This document shows positions 1 through 6,833 of a DNA stretch of 26,276 bases, in pieces. Origin of the DNA: an uncultured Collinsella sp. (lineage in GTDB: Bacteria > Actinomycetota > Coriobacteriia > Coriobacteriales > Coriobacteriaceae). A program made the translations under genes and the position numbers. Below the pieces are notes generated by a model, which worked only from the letters and a program-made list of their open reading frames with translations, did not search any database and was not told the DNA's origin. Position 1 is the first letter of the stretch. The number at the start of each line of letters is the position of its first letter. The DNA is taken from NCBI GenBank assembly GCA_900541785.1, contig UQKY01000027.1:1-26276 (forward strand), written 5' to 3'.

Positions 1-647
1 GTCAAGAAGGCGCGAGCCTGAATGGTATGCGGCGCGATCGGCACGCAAACCATGCCCGTGTAATCAGGGCTGACGATAGGGCCACCGGCGCTCAACGCAT
101 AGCCGGTGGAGCCGGTCGCCGTCGACACGACGACACCGTCACCGCGCAGGCGATCGATATGATGGCCGGACACCGTGATGTCAAACTCGACCATATCGGA
201 CAGGGGCCCGCGCGTAAGCGCCATGTCGTTGAGGGCGAACGAACGCACGACATCCTTCGTGCCGTCATCGCGCACCGAGACGATATCCGCGGCGATGGTG
301 GCGCGGCGGCTCACGTGGAGCTCACCGGACAGGGCATCGCTCACAACCTGCAAAATATCGCGTTCCTCGGGACTGGCCGCCGTCAAAAAGCCCAGGTGAC
401 CATAGGAAAGCCCCAAAATGGGAATCTCACGGTAATTGAGGATACGGGCGGCGCGCAGCAGTGTGCCGTCGCCGCCGAGCGTGATGACCAAGTCGGCATC
501 GTCAACATCGGGCGTGCTCTGAATTTTCGAGCGCTGGTCGGCAGCCCATGCAACCTCGTAGCCCTGGCGCGTCAGCCAGAGCTCGAGCATCAGGCCGCTC
601 TCGACCGCCTCTTGCTTGTAGTAATTGGGAACCAGAAAGACCTTCAT
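1..647 (-). CDS. nadK: NAD kinase (partial, C-terminus beyond left edge)
   Basis: ATP-dependent NAD kinase, which makes NADP from NAD in the cytoplasm. The 215 visible residues begin MKVFLVPNYY. They contain the catalytic GGDGTLL motif (residues 58-64), an ALND segment (138-141, the NE/ND motif that binds the nicotinamide ribose side) and TGSTGYALSAGGP (178-190). These three motifs define the family. Homologues run to roughly 280-300 residues, so about the last quarter lies outside the window. The start ATG overlaps the tlyA stop as ATGA (647-644), implying translational coupling. The tlyA-nadK order is common in Gram-positive bacteria, often followed by recN, which cannot be seen here. There is no sign of damage. 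Identification is firm. Confidence 0.95.
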   Translation of the reverse strand, partial: MKVFLVPNYYKQEAVESGLMLELWLTRQGYEVAWAADQRSKIQSTPDVDDADLVITLGGDGTLLRAARILNYREIPILGLSYGHLGFLTAASPEERDILQVVSDALSGELHVSRRATIAADIVSVRDDGTKDVVRSFALNDMALTRGPLSDMVEFDITVSGHHIDRLRGDGVVVSTATGSTGYALSAGGPIVSPDYTGMVCVPIAPHTIQARAFL

Positions 648-1456
648 AGCGTTGCAGCTTTCTCACTCAAAACCGATACCTGGAATTGCAGCTCGTCTTG
701 CGTGCGGTCGCCGGGGTCAAATCTCGTGCCGTACAGGAAAAACTCAACGTTTCCCTTGGCACCATGAATGGGCGACACGCACACATCGACCGGGAACAGC
801 CCCTTGGCAGCAAAGAGTTCAACTGCCGCAACGAGTGTATCGCGGCGCACGGCGGGATCGGTCACAATGCCGCCCTCACCCACCAGCGCCGCCGGAGCCT
901 CAAACTGCGGCTTTACAAGCGTGCAGAATGCACCCGTAGGCGCCAGGCACGCCAGCACCGCATCGATAATGTTCGCGATGCTGGTAAACGAGACATCACA
1001 CACAGCCAGGTCGATGGCGCCGGCATAGCCAAGCTCAGGCAGCTGCGTCACGTTTGTGCGCTCATGCAGCGTCACGCGATCGTCCTGACGTAACGACCAA
1101 TCGAACTGGGCGCGACCAACGTCCACCGAGACAACGGTCGCAGCTCCGCGCTTGAGCAGGCAATCGGTAAAGCCGCCGGTAGAGCAGCCCACATCCAGAC
1201 AGGCAAGGCCCGTCGGATCAATCCCAAACGCATCGAGCGCGCCCTCGAGCTTGAGCCCGCCGCGCCCAACATACGGGATGCGCCCCTTAACGTGCAGTGG
1301 CAGGCCCGGCGTCACCTTGAGCCCCGGGGAGGTCAAACGCTCACCGCCACTCGAAACCAAGCCGGCCATAAGAGTGCGAAGGGCATCCGCGCGATCGGCG
1401 CAGATGCCCTGTGAAATCAGTTCGTCATCGAGACGCACGCGTTTCATGAATGCCAT
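644..1456 (-). CDS. tlyA: TlyA-family rRNA 2'-O-methyltransferase (S4 + FtsJ-like domains)
   Basis: Member of the TlyA family, whose studied members 2'-O-methylate cytidines of 16S and 23S rRNA and affect capreomycin sensitivity. An S4 RNA-binding domain spans about residues 5-60 (RVRLDDELISQG). A Rossmann methyltransferase domain follows, with the SAM-binding loop DVGCSTGGFT (88-97), CDVSF (153-157) and VKPQFE (181-186). K69, D154 and K182 fit the expected K-D-K-E catalytic set, with the last Glu probably in NVEFF. Length (270 aa) is normal. The start is uncertain: ATG at 1456 (MAFMKR) or at 1447 (MKRVRL), which fits the family N-terminus better; neither has a strong Shine-Dalgarno. It lies 26 bases after xseB and overlaps nadK by ATGA. 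Confidence 0.92.
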   Translation of the reverse strand: MAFMKRVRLDDELISQGICADRADALRTLMAGLVSSGGERLTSPGLKVTPGLPLHVKGRIPYVGRGGLKLEGALDAFGIDPTGLACLDVGCSTGGFTDCLLKRGAATVVSVDVGRAQFDWSLRQDDRVTLHERTNVTQLPELGYAGAIDLAVCDVSFTSIANIIDAVLACLAPTGAFCTLVKPQFEAPAALVGEGGIVTDPAVRRDTLVAAVELFAAKGLFPVDVCVSPIHGAKGNVEFFLYGTRFDPGDRTQDELQFQVSVLSEKAATL

Positions 1457-1482
1457 CAACCATTCGTATCCGGAGATGCGGC

Positions 1483-1722
1483 CTAGCTATCCTGGGATTC
1501 GTTTGCCGCATCCTCATCGTATTCCTGCTCGAGCTTGTCGGCCTCACGCGGCGTCAGCTCAAACTTATCGACCATGTCGACCGCACGGGAGCCCAGCTCA
1601 ATCGCCTCGTCAAACAAATCGAGAGAACGCTCCAAGGAGGTATCCTTGGAGCGAACGGTGGCGATGATCTGGTCCAGGCGATCCGAGATCTCATCGAAGT
1701 TGCGGACGGAACCCTCTGGCAT
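1483..1722 (-). CDS. xseB: Exodeoxyribonuclease VII small subunit
   Basis: Small subunit of exonuclease VII, which degrades single-stranded DNA together with XseA. The 79-residue protein has the typical helical hairpin around residues 8-60 (FDEISDRLDQIIATVRS followed by LERSLDLFDEAIEL) and an acidic C-terminal tail. GAGGAG lies seven bases before the ATG. The gene begins two bases after the nusB stop, so it is co-transcribed with it. XseA, the catalytic partner, is not in this window; xseB is usually next to xseA, so the partner must be encoded elsewhere. The family is short and variable, but sequence and context agree. Confidence 0.9.
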   Translation of the reverse strand: MPEGSVRNFDEISDRLDQIIATVRSKDTSLERSLDLFDEAIELGSRAVDMVDKFELTPREADKLEQEYDEDAANESQDS

Positions 1723-1724
1723 GG

Positions 1725-2309
1725 CTACTCCTCGACGGTACCGGTCTCGGCCTCGGCGACCTCAGCGTCCTCGTCGAGAACGCCGGCCTCGGCCTGAGCA
1801 ACCGCAACCTTTGCGGCAGCCTCGGCAGCCTGTGCCTCCTCGCGAGCGCGATCCTCGGCCAGCAGCTCCTGGTATAGGTCCTCGCCCGGCAGCTCCTCGC
1901 TGCGAGCGATCTTACCCAGCACGCCGTTGACGAACGACGCGGACTGGTCGGTGCCATAGGCCTTGGCAAGCTCAACGGCCTCGTTGATCACGATGGCGTC
2001 CGAGACCTCCTCGTCGGTGAGGAAACGCATCTCGTAAACGGCGATACGCAGCAGGTTGCGGTCGGCGCCGGGCATGCGCATAAGATCCCAGTTCTTGGCA
2101 ACGGAGCGCAGAGCACAGTCGATGCGGTCGATATGCTCGTAGGCACCTCGGCACAGCTCCAGCGCATAGGGATCGAGGGGACCCTTCGAAATCAGGAAAT
2201 CACCCTCGAGGACGCGCTCGAGCGGGCTGTCCGTGGCCTCGGCCTGGAACAGCAGCTGCAGCGCCTGACTGCGGGCAAGCGTGCGCCCGCGATAAACCTT
2301 AAGGCTCAA
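1725..2309 (-). CDS. nusB: Transcription antitermination factor NusB with long acidic tail
   Basis: NusB binds boxA RNA with ribosomal protein S10 and supports antitermination at rRNA operons. The all-helical NusB domain covers about residues 8-138: GRTLARSQALQLLFQAE near the start, then DRNLLRIAVYEMRFL and DAIVINEAVELAKAYG, which are the family signatures. The protein (194 aa) is longer than most NusB (about 130-150 aa) because of an Ala/Glu-rich tail of about 50 residues with no recognised domain. The start is TTG, placed after AAGGAGTAACCT at good spacing; no nearby ATG in frame fits. It follows the Asp23/Gls24 gene by three bases and leads into xseB. Confidence 0.93.
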   Translation of the reverse strand: MSLKVYRGRTLARSQALQLLFQAEATDSPLERVLEGDFLISKGPLDPYALELCRGAYEHIDRIDCALRSVAKNWDLMRMPGADRNLLRIAVYEMRFLTDEEVSDAIVINEAVELAKAYGTDQSASFVNGVLGKIARSEELPGEDLYQELLAEDRAREEAQAAEAAAKVAVAQAEAGVLDEDAEVAEAETGTVEE

Positions 2310-2312
2310 AGG

Positions 2313-2675
2313 TTACTCCTTGGGGAAAACGAGGCCGTCAATGCAAACGTCAACGCGCTCGACCTCAACGCCAACCTGGGCATCGATGGCGGCGACCACG
2401 GCAGCGCGAACGGCCTCGGCGAGTTTCTTGAACGGATAGCCAAAGAACACCACGACGCGCACGGTGAGTGCGAGCTTGTCGCCGACGACCTCGGCCTCGA
2501 CCGCCGGCTCAGAAGCCGGGGCCTTGGACGAGAGCATCATGGAGACAAGGTTGGTGGCAAGGTCCTTGACGCCAACGGAGGCGATGCCCTCGACATCGGA
2601 CACGGCGCGCGAGACGATGGCGGTCAGAACATCGGGCGAAATGCCGATGCCGTCAATCTTGATTTCCTGGGGCAT
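2313..2675 (-). CDS. Asp23/Gls24 family protein
   Basis: Small (120 aa) Asp23/Gls24 (DUF322) protein. The N-terminal half carries the family pattern: ISPDVLTAIVSRAVSDVEGIASVG at about residues 12-36, then a beta-rich middle (VVGDKLALTVRVVVFFGYPF, 63-82) and a helix (AEAVRAAVVAAIDAQVGVEV). In Staphylococcus Asp23 coats the membrane and its loss triggers cell-wall stress responses. In Bacillus and many actinobacteria a homologue (YqhY type) sits beside nusB or accBC, as here, with unclear function linked to lipid synthesis. The ATG follows ATAGGAGG by four bases. It lies between efp (24 bases upstream) and nusB (three bases downstream) in one operon. Confidence 0.88.
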   Translation of the reverse strand: MPQEIKIDGIGISPDVLTAIVSRAVSDVEGIASVGVKDLATNLVSMMLSSKAPASEPAVEAEVVGDKLALTVRVVVFFGYPFKKLAEAVRAAVVAAIDAQVGVEVERVDVCIDGLVFPKE

Positions 2676-2699
2676 GAGTCCTCCTATAAGAGTTGGTTG

Positions 2700-3263
2700 C
2701 TAGACGCGGGAGACGAACTTGCCGTCGCGGGTGTCAACCTTGATGACCTCGCCCTCGTTGAGGTACATGGGGACCTGGATGACAGCGCCGGTGTCGATCG
2801 TGGCCGGCTTGGTGGAACCCTGGACGGTGTCGCCCTTAAAGCCCGGGTCGGTCTGGACGATGGTGGTCTCGATGAACATCGGCGGGGTCACGCCCATGAG
2901 CTCATCGTCGGCGAAGAGCAGCTGGCAGATGTCGTTCTCGCGCAGCCACTTGGAGTTCTCGCCCACCATGTCCTCGGGAACGGGAACCTGCTCATAGGAC
3001 TCGTTGTCCATGAAGATGTAGTCGGTGCCATCGTTGTAGAGGTACTGGAACTCACGGGTGGTGAGCATGACGCTCTCGAACTTGGTGCCGGCGTTGCAGG
3101 TGTTCTCGACGACGCGGCCGCTCTTGATGTCGCGGGTCTTGTAGCGCACAAACGCGCCGCCCTTGCCCGGCTTGACATGCTGGAACTCGACGATGGTGTA
3201 GACCTTGTCCTTGATGCGGAGACCGAGGCCGTTCTTGAAGTCGGCGGTGGAAATGGTAGGCAT
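2700..3263 (-). CDS. efp: Translation elongation factor P
   Basis: EF-P enters the ribosomal E site and rescues ribosomes stalled on polyproline stretches. The protein from the ATG at 3263 is 187 aa, exactly family length, with a KOW-like domain (MPTISTADFKNGL onward) and two OB domains. An in-frame upstream extension to 3296 is not credible because AGAAAGG lies just ahead of 3263. The tip loop is KPGKGGAF with Lys34 at the position that is modified in other bacteria. The residue after GKG is Gly, whereas the actinobacterial subfamily known to work unmodified has Pro there. No modification enzyme gene (epmA/earP type) is visible nearby. First gene of the efp-asp23-nusB-xseB-tlyA-nadK run. Confidence 0.96.
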   Translation of the reverse strand: MPTISTADFKNGLGLRIKDKVYTIVEFQHVKPGKGGAFVRYKTRDIKSGRVVENTCNAGTKFESVMLTTREFQYLYNDGTDYIFMDNESYEQVPVPEDMVGENSKWLRENDICQLLFADDELMGVTPPMFIETTIVQTDPGFKGDTVQGSTKPATIDTGAVIQVPMYLNEGEVIKVDTRDGKFVSRV

Positions 3264-3320
3264 AGCGACCTTTCTTGTTATGGGCAGAACGCACAAGCGT
3301 CCAAATTACATACGACAGAA

Positions 3321-3326
3321 ATTATA
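3321..3326 (-). promoter_or_regulatory. Candidate -10 box of the efp operon
   Basis: A perfect TATAAT on the minus strand lies about 57 bases before the efp start codon and just downstream of the terminator that closes the aminopeptidase gene. No good -35 hexamer is present at the usual 16-18 base spacing, so this is a candidate only. Placement between a terminator and the first gene of a long operon supports it. Confidence 0.5.
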
Positions 3327-3362
3327 CACTTGCAGACGGCGCCTGCGGCGAGCGCATAAAAA

Positions 3363-3400
3363 GAGAACGCGGGGCGTCCGAATCAATCCGGACGCCCCGC
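3363..3400 (-). terminator. Intrinsic terminator after the M24 aminopeptidase gene
   Basis: A perfect 12-bp GC-rich stem (3369-3380 with 3389-3400, arm GCGGGGCGTCCG) encloses an 8-base loop. Read on the minus strand it is followed after six bases by TTTTT. It lies 24 bases past the aminopeptidase stop and separates that gene from the efp operon. Confidence 0.7.
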
Positions 3401-3423
3401 CCCAAACTATCTACTGAAGTAAA

Positions 3424-4554
3424 CTAGCAGTCGATAACGTGCAGGTCGTGCGGGGTCTTGGTGAAGGGCTCATAGCCGTTCTCGGTGACCACGCCGTAGT
3501 CCTCCAGGCGCACGCCGCCCACGCCGGGCAGGTAGACGCCGGGCTCCATGGTGATAACCGAGCCGACCTCGATGATATTCTTGCTGCGGTTAAAGTTGGG
3601 CAGCTCATGGATGTCGATGCCCACGCCGTGACCCAAGCCATGGTTATAGTAATCGCCATAGCCGGCATCGCCGATGATCTTCTTGGAGAGCTTGAAGATG
3701 TCGTTGCCCTCAACGCCCGGATGGATAGCGGCGACGCATTCTTCGTGCGTGCGGCGCACGAGTGCGTACAGGTCGACCTGCTCCTGCGTGGGCTCGCCCA
3801 TCACGACGGTGCGTGTCATGTCGGAGCGGTAATCACAGTAGCCCGCGCCGTAATCCATAAGAACGAAATCGCCCTTCTCGATCACGCGGTCGCTCGGCAC
3901 GGCATGCGGGTTGGCGGTGTTGGGACCGCTCGCCACGATGGAGCCGAAGGCAAGGCTGTCAGCGCCGTTGGCGAACATAAAGTTCTCGAGCTCGTTGCGA
4001 ACCTGCTTCTCGGTCATACCGGGCTTAATAAAGCCGAGCATGTGCTGGAAGGCGGCGTCAGTGATCGACTGCGCATGGCGCATGAGCTCGATCTCCTCGG
4101 CATCCTTGATGGCGCGCATCTTACGAATGTCGTCGTGCATCAGCGGCAGCATGCAGGCAACGGAGCGATCCTCCAGGCCGCGCTGAATACCCTGGTAGAA
4201 GTTAATCTGCATATCGTCCTCGACAGCACAGACACGGCACTTGTTAGCCGCAATCTTGCCGGCGACCCAGCCGGGGATGGTGCCCTCGTCCATGTCGAAG
4301 ACCCAGGGGCTGCCGGCGGGCGTGTTCTCCTCAAAGCTGTTGAGGTAGCGCGAGTCGGTATGGAACAGGCACTGGTCGGCCGTAATAAACGCCGCGTGCG
4401 GGAATTCAAAGGTGTAATCGAAAACGCCCTTCACGCCCGTAAGCCAACGAAGGTTGGCCTCGTCGCGCACCACGATGGCGTCGTAGCCACGCTCGGCCAT
4501 CAGGGCACGGACACGCTCGATACGACCGGCAGGACCGGCAGCAAACTCAGACAT
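3424..4554 (-). CDS. Xaa-Pro aminopeptidase / dipeptidase, M24B family
   Basis: Cytoplasmic metallopeptidase predicted to cleave X-Pro bonds in peptides. An N-terminal creatinase-like domain (about residues 10-140, with RWLTG near 36-40) precedes a pita-bread catalytic domain. The five dinuclear-metal ligands can be placed: D234 (MDYGAGY), D245 (RSDMTRT), H309 in HGLGHGVGIDIHE, E337 (TMEPGVY) and E351 (VRLEDYG). At 376 aa it is of normal PepP/PepQ-like length; whether aminopeptidase or dipeptidase cannot be decided from sequence. AAGAAAGGAAT precedes the ATG. It lies between the aroB-like gene and efp, the same neighbourhood (aroB-pepQ/P-efp) found in many Gram-positive genomes. It has its own terminator and a candidate promoter, so it may be transcribed singly. 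Confidence 0.93.
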   Translation of the reverse strand: MSEFAAGPAGRIERVRALMAERGYDAIVVRDEANLRWLTGVKGVFDYTFEFPHAAFITADQCLFHTDSRYLNSFEENTPAGSPWVFDMDEGTIPGWVAGKIAANKCRVCAVEDDMQINFYQGIQRGLEDRSVACMLPLMHDDIRKMRAIKDAEEIELMRHAQSITDAAFQHMLGFIKPGMTEKQVRNELENFMFANGADSLAFGSIVASGPNTANPHAVPSDRVIEKGDFVLMDYGAGYCDYRSDMTRTVVMGEPTQEQVDLYALVRRTHEECVAAIHPGVEGNDIFKLSKKIIGDAGYGDYYNHGLGHGVGIDIHELPNFNRSKNIIEVGSVITMEPGVYLPGVGGVRLEDYGVVTENGYEPFTKTPHDLHVIDC

Positions 4555-4586
4555 GCAGATTCCTTTCTTGTTGTCTCTATAAAGAC

Positions 4587-4649
4587 GGGACGGGTCTCAA
4601 CCGAACGACGGAATCGCATGCGATCCGCAACCGATTGGAAACCCGCCCC
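4587..4649 (-). repeat. Imperfect dyad between the aroB-like gene and the aminopeptidase gene
   Basis: Outer arms 4587-4595 and 4641-4649 pair over nine bases in minus-strand RNA (one G-U). Inside them lies a perfect 12-bp palindrome, ATCGCATGCGAT, at 4613-4624. There is no real T tract after it, so it is a poor intrinsic terminator; it could be a leader structure or a protein-binding site. The rest of this 132-base gap holds only the promoter candidate and the ribosome binding site. Confidence 0.4.
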
Positions 4650-4654
4650 TCAAC

Positions 4655-4680
4655 ATGATACGAAAGACGATGGATGTCAA
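4655..4680 (-). promoter_or_regulatory. Candidate promoter for the M24 aminopeptidase gene
   Basis: On the minus strand a perfect TTGACA (4675-4680) is followed 14 bases later by TATCAT (4655-4660). The boxes are good but the spacing is shorter than the usual 16-18. It starts seven bases past the aroB-like stop codon. Low confidence. Confidence 0.3.
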
Positions 4681-4686
4681 TAAAAC

Positions 4687-5796
4687 TTAGAGAAGTTCTT
4701 TGCGAGAAGCCAAGTAGGCGTGAGCATGGCGCTCAAGAACCTCGTCCTCAACGCACGTTAGACGAATAGCGCCGAGTGCCGCGGGCAGCGGCAACATACT
4801 GCGGTTCGAGCGGACAAACTGCTGCCTGCGGAACTCCTCGATATATGCGGCAGGCTCCAGATCGAAGGCAAGTTCCTCGATGCCAAAGTCCTCCAGGCAG
4901 TCATCGACCTCAAAGACGTAATCGATATCAAAGTCGCAGGCATCATGTGCTAGGCGCGCCTCAAAGCGCATGCCCTCGGATAACAGCTGATAGGCAGGGA
5001 CCTGCGAGGCGGCATCGCCCAAGCAGGCGCGCAGGGTACGCTCCCCCGTCTTGCCAAAATCGAGCGCATGGCGAGCGCTCGGGTTCGTGGCCATCAGTAC
5101 GTCCTTACGGGCAGTCTGAGACCATTGAACGGCATTGACGAGCGCGACCTCCTCGCCCGCGAGAATCTCGGGGACGGTCTCAGTAAACTGATTCCAGCGG
5201 GACTTACTGCTCGAAAGCATGGTGCCAACAAGCACCACAAAGCCGAGCTTGAGGTCCTCGGGGTCCGCCTCACGAACAAGGTCGAGGTCACACACGACCA
5301 AGCCCGGTTCGGGACGGAACGCGATAGCGGGAAGCGCATTGGCCGACGAGGCGACGAGCGGCTTCATGGTCGTCGCGACCGTGAGCATGGCGTCAAAGGT
5401 CGTCGGCAACAGCGCGCACTCGGTTCGGCCGCACCACTGGTTGGCGCACCAGCTAACAACCGAGCAGGTTGCGGCATCGCCAACGGCGACAACCAGATCG
5501 TCGCAGGTAACGCCGTTGGCAGACAGGGCGCCAAAGATAGCATCAGCATCGGCCAGCGTGGCACCAGCAGGCGAAACCTCAAGGACTAGCAGCGACACGG
5601 CAAAACCGGCGTCGACCAGCGCATGCTCGACGACTTCACCAAAACGCTCAGATGTGGCGGTGTTCCAAACGACCATCGCGCGCTTAGGCTTGCCCACGGC
5701 CGAGGCAAACATACGCGACAGTTCATCGAACGCGCCCAATCCGACGCGGACATCGACGCTGCGGTTTTGGAAATTGATCAGTTGACGGCGAATCAT
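4687..5796 (-). CDS. AroB-like (3-dehydroquinate synthase fold) protein lacking catalytic residues
   Basis: This gene occupies the aroB position, directly after aroK by an ATGA overlap, and begins RRQLINFQNRSVDVRVGLGA like a dehydroquinate synthase. Length is 369 aa and landmarks can be followed: LVVAVGD (101-107), ALLPTTFDAML (128-138, normally VPTTLLAQVD) and LVVCDLDLV (166-174). However, the NAD-binding GGGVVGD is reduced to AVGDAAT. SVGGKTGVN reads VATTMKPLVAS. The AEVIKYG glutamate is gone (LKLGFVVLVG). NLGHTFGHAIE reads DFGKTGERTLR (246-256), and HGEAVAIG reads LSEGMRFEA (272-280). All expected zinc ligands and most catalytic residues are thus absent. The frame is intact and codon use matches the neighbours, so it is not an ordinary pseudogene. 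It may be a non-catalytic paralogue or a changed enzyme. The start at 5796 is preferred over an upstream extension inside aroK. Confidence 0.8.
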   Translation of the reverse strand: MIRRQLINFQNRSVDVRVGLGAFDELSRMFASAVGKPKRAMVVWNTATSERFGEVVEHALVDAGFAVSLLVLEVSPAGATLADADAIFGALSANGVTCDDLVVAVGDAATCSVVSWCANQWCGRTECALLPTTFDAMLTVATTMKPLVASSANALPAIAFRPEPGLVVCDLDLVREADPEDLKLGFVVLVGTMLSSSKSRWNQFTETVPEILAGEEVALVNAVQWSQTARKDVLMATNPSARHALDFGKTGERTLRACLGDAASQVPAYQLLSEGMRFEARLAHDACDFDIDYVFEVDDCLEDFGIEELAFDLEPAAYIEEFRRQQFVRSNRSMLPLPAALGAIRLTCVEDEVLERHAHAYLASRKELL

Positions 5797-6326
5797 AGCA
5801 GCCCACGCTCCAAAAGCATCTCGGCACAAAGGTAGGAAACGTCCTCGAAGGACTTGTTGCGAATATCAAGGGTAAGGTCGGCGGCCTGGCGATACAGCGG
5901 ACGGCGATGCTCAAACAGGCGCGCGGCATGCTCGGGAGAGCGAAAATCGGGGCGCGTGTCGGACCGACGAATCTGGCGAATCGAATCCTCGAAGTCACCC
6001 TCGAGGTACACGCACGTACCCATTTCGTGCATCAGCTCAATATTCACCGGCGTCTCGACAATGCCGCCCCCGCACGAAACCAACAGGCTGCGCTCACTTT
6101 GGAGCGAACGGAGCGCCGAGGTCTCGAGCTCGCGAAAACGATCCTCGCCCTCGGTCTGAAAAATCTCGGTTACCGACTTGCCGCAACGGCGCACGACCAG
6201 ACGGTCGGTATCGATAAAACGCCGCTTGAACATAGTGCCGACGTTGCGCGCGAGCGTCGATTTGCCCGCGCCCAAAAAGCCGATAAAGAAGATATGGTCG
6301 CAGCCGTGTTTGGTGTGCTGGGACAT
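5793..6326 (-). CDS. aroK: Shikimate kinase
   Basis: Phosphorylates shikimate at the 3-hydroxyl with ATP, a late step toward chorismate. The 177-residue P-loop protein has Walker A GFLGAGKST (16-24), the shikimate-binding DTD (39-41), R65 in FRELE, the GGG triad (86-88) and an Arg in PLYRQAAD (143-150). All residues expected for substrate binding can be placed, so the enzyme looks active, in contrast to its overlapping neighbour. It starts eight bases after the YqeG-like gene; an AGGAATAGG stretch serves as ribosome binding site. A kinase needs shikimate made from dehydroquinate, so either a working aroB lies elsewhere or shikimate is imported. Confidence 0.93.
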   Translation of the reverse strand: MSQHTKHGCDHIFFIGFLGAGKSTLARNVGTMFKRRFIDTDRLVVRRCGKSVTEIFQTEGEDRFRELETSALRSLQSERSLLVSCGGGIVETPVNIELMHEMGTCVYLEGDFEDSIRQIRRSDTRPDFRSPEHAARLFEHRRPLYRQAADLTLDIRNKSFEDVSYLCAEMLLERGLL

Positions 6327-6334
6327 AGCGAGAC

Positions 6335-6832
6335 CTATTCCTCGCAGGGAAGGTCGCGAAGGGCCCGGCGCTCAAAGATACGGAAGATCTGCGTATACCA
6401 CAGGTCCTGCGTCGCCTGCGGCTTTACCAGGATGGTATCGACGCCGGCGAAGTTGCCGCTCCACACGTCCGTGTAGAGCTGATCACCGATCAGCACCGCC
6501 TCGTCGGCCGTGGCGCCGAGGCGCTTAAGACCCGCCTTGAGGGCAAACGGCGCCGGCTTCATGGCGTGGCTGATGGCCTCGAGTCCCAGCTCGCGTGCAG
6601 AGCTCATGACCTGGTCGCGATGCCAGTTGTTGGACACCATGCACAGCTTAAAGCCTTTGGCGCGGGCGGCATCGAGCCAAGCGGAAACCGCGGCGGGAAC
6701 CTGCTCGGTGTCGCGCGGCACCAAGGTGTTATCGCGATCGAGCAGAATGGCGCGTTTGCCGTCGGCCCACAGGGTATTAAGGTCGATGCGATCGACCGAG
6801 GCAACGTAACGTTTGGGGCTAAAAATCCTCAT
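6335..6832 (-). CDS. YqeG-family HAD IIIA phosphatase
   Basis: HAD-superfamily hydrolase of 165 aa. Motif I is LLDRDNTLV (30-38, nucleophile D32 and acid/base D34), motif II VSNN (66-69), motif III K92 in MKPAPF, and motif IV GDQLYTDV (116-123). This pattern and length match the YqeG family; the substrate is not established, although related proteins dephosphorylate small phosphate esters such as phosphatidylglycerophosphate in plants and yeast. The true start is ATG 6832 (MRIFSPKRYV), one base after the mltG stop. The longer open frame upstream is the shadow of mltG. It links mltG to aroK within one operon. Confidence 0.88.
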   Translation of the reverse strand: MRIFSPKRYVASVDRIDLNTLWADGKRAILLDRDNTLVPRDTEQVPAAVSAWLDAARAKGFKLCMVSNNWHRDQVMSSARELGLEAISHAMKPAPFALKAGLKRLGATADEAVLIGDQLYTDVWSGNFAGVDTILVKPQATQDLWYTQIFRIFERRALRDLPCEE

Positions 6833-6833
6833 G

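Noticed and set aside
3264..3296. Upstream N-terminal extension of EF-P
   Set aside because: A Shine-Dalgarno sits directly before the internal ATG 3263, and the protein from there has exact family length.
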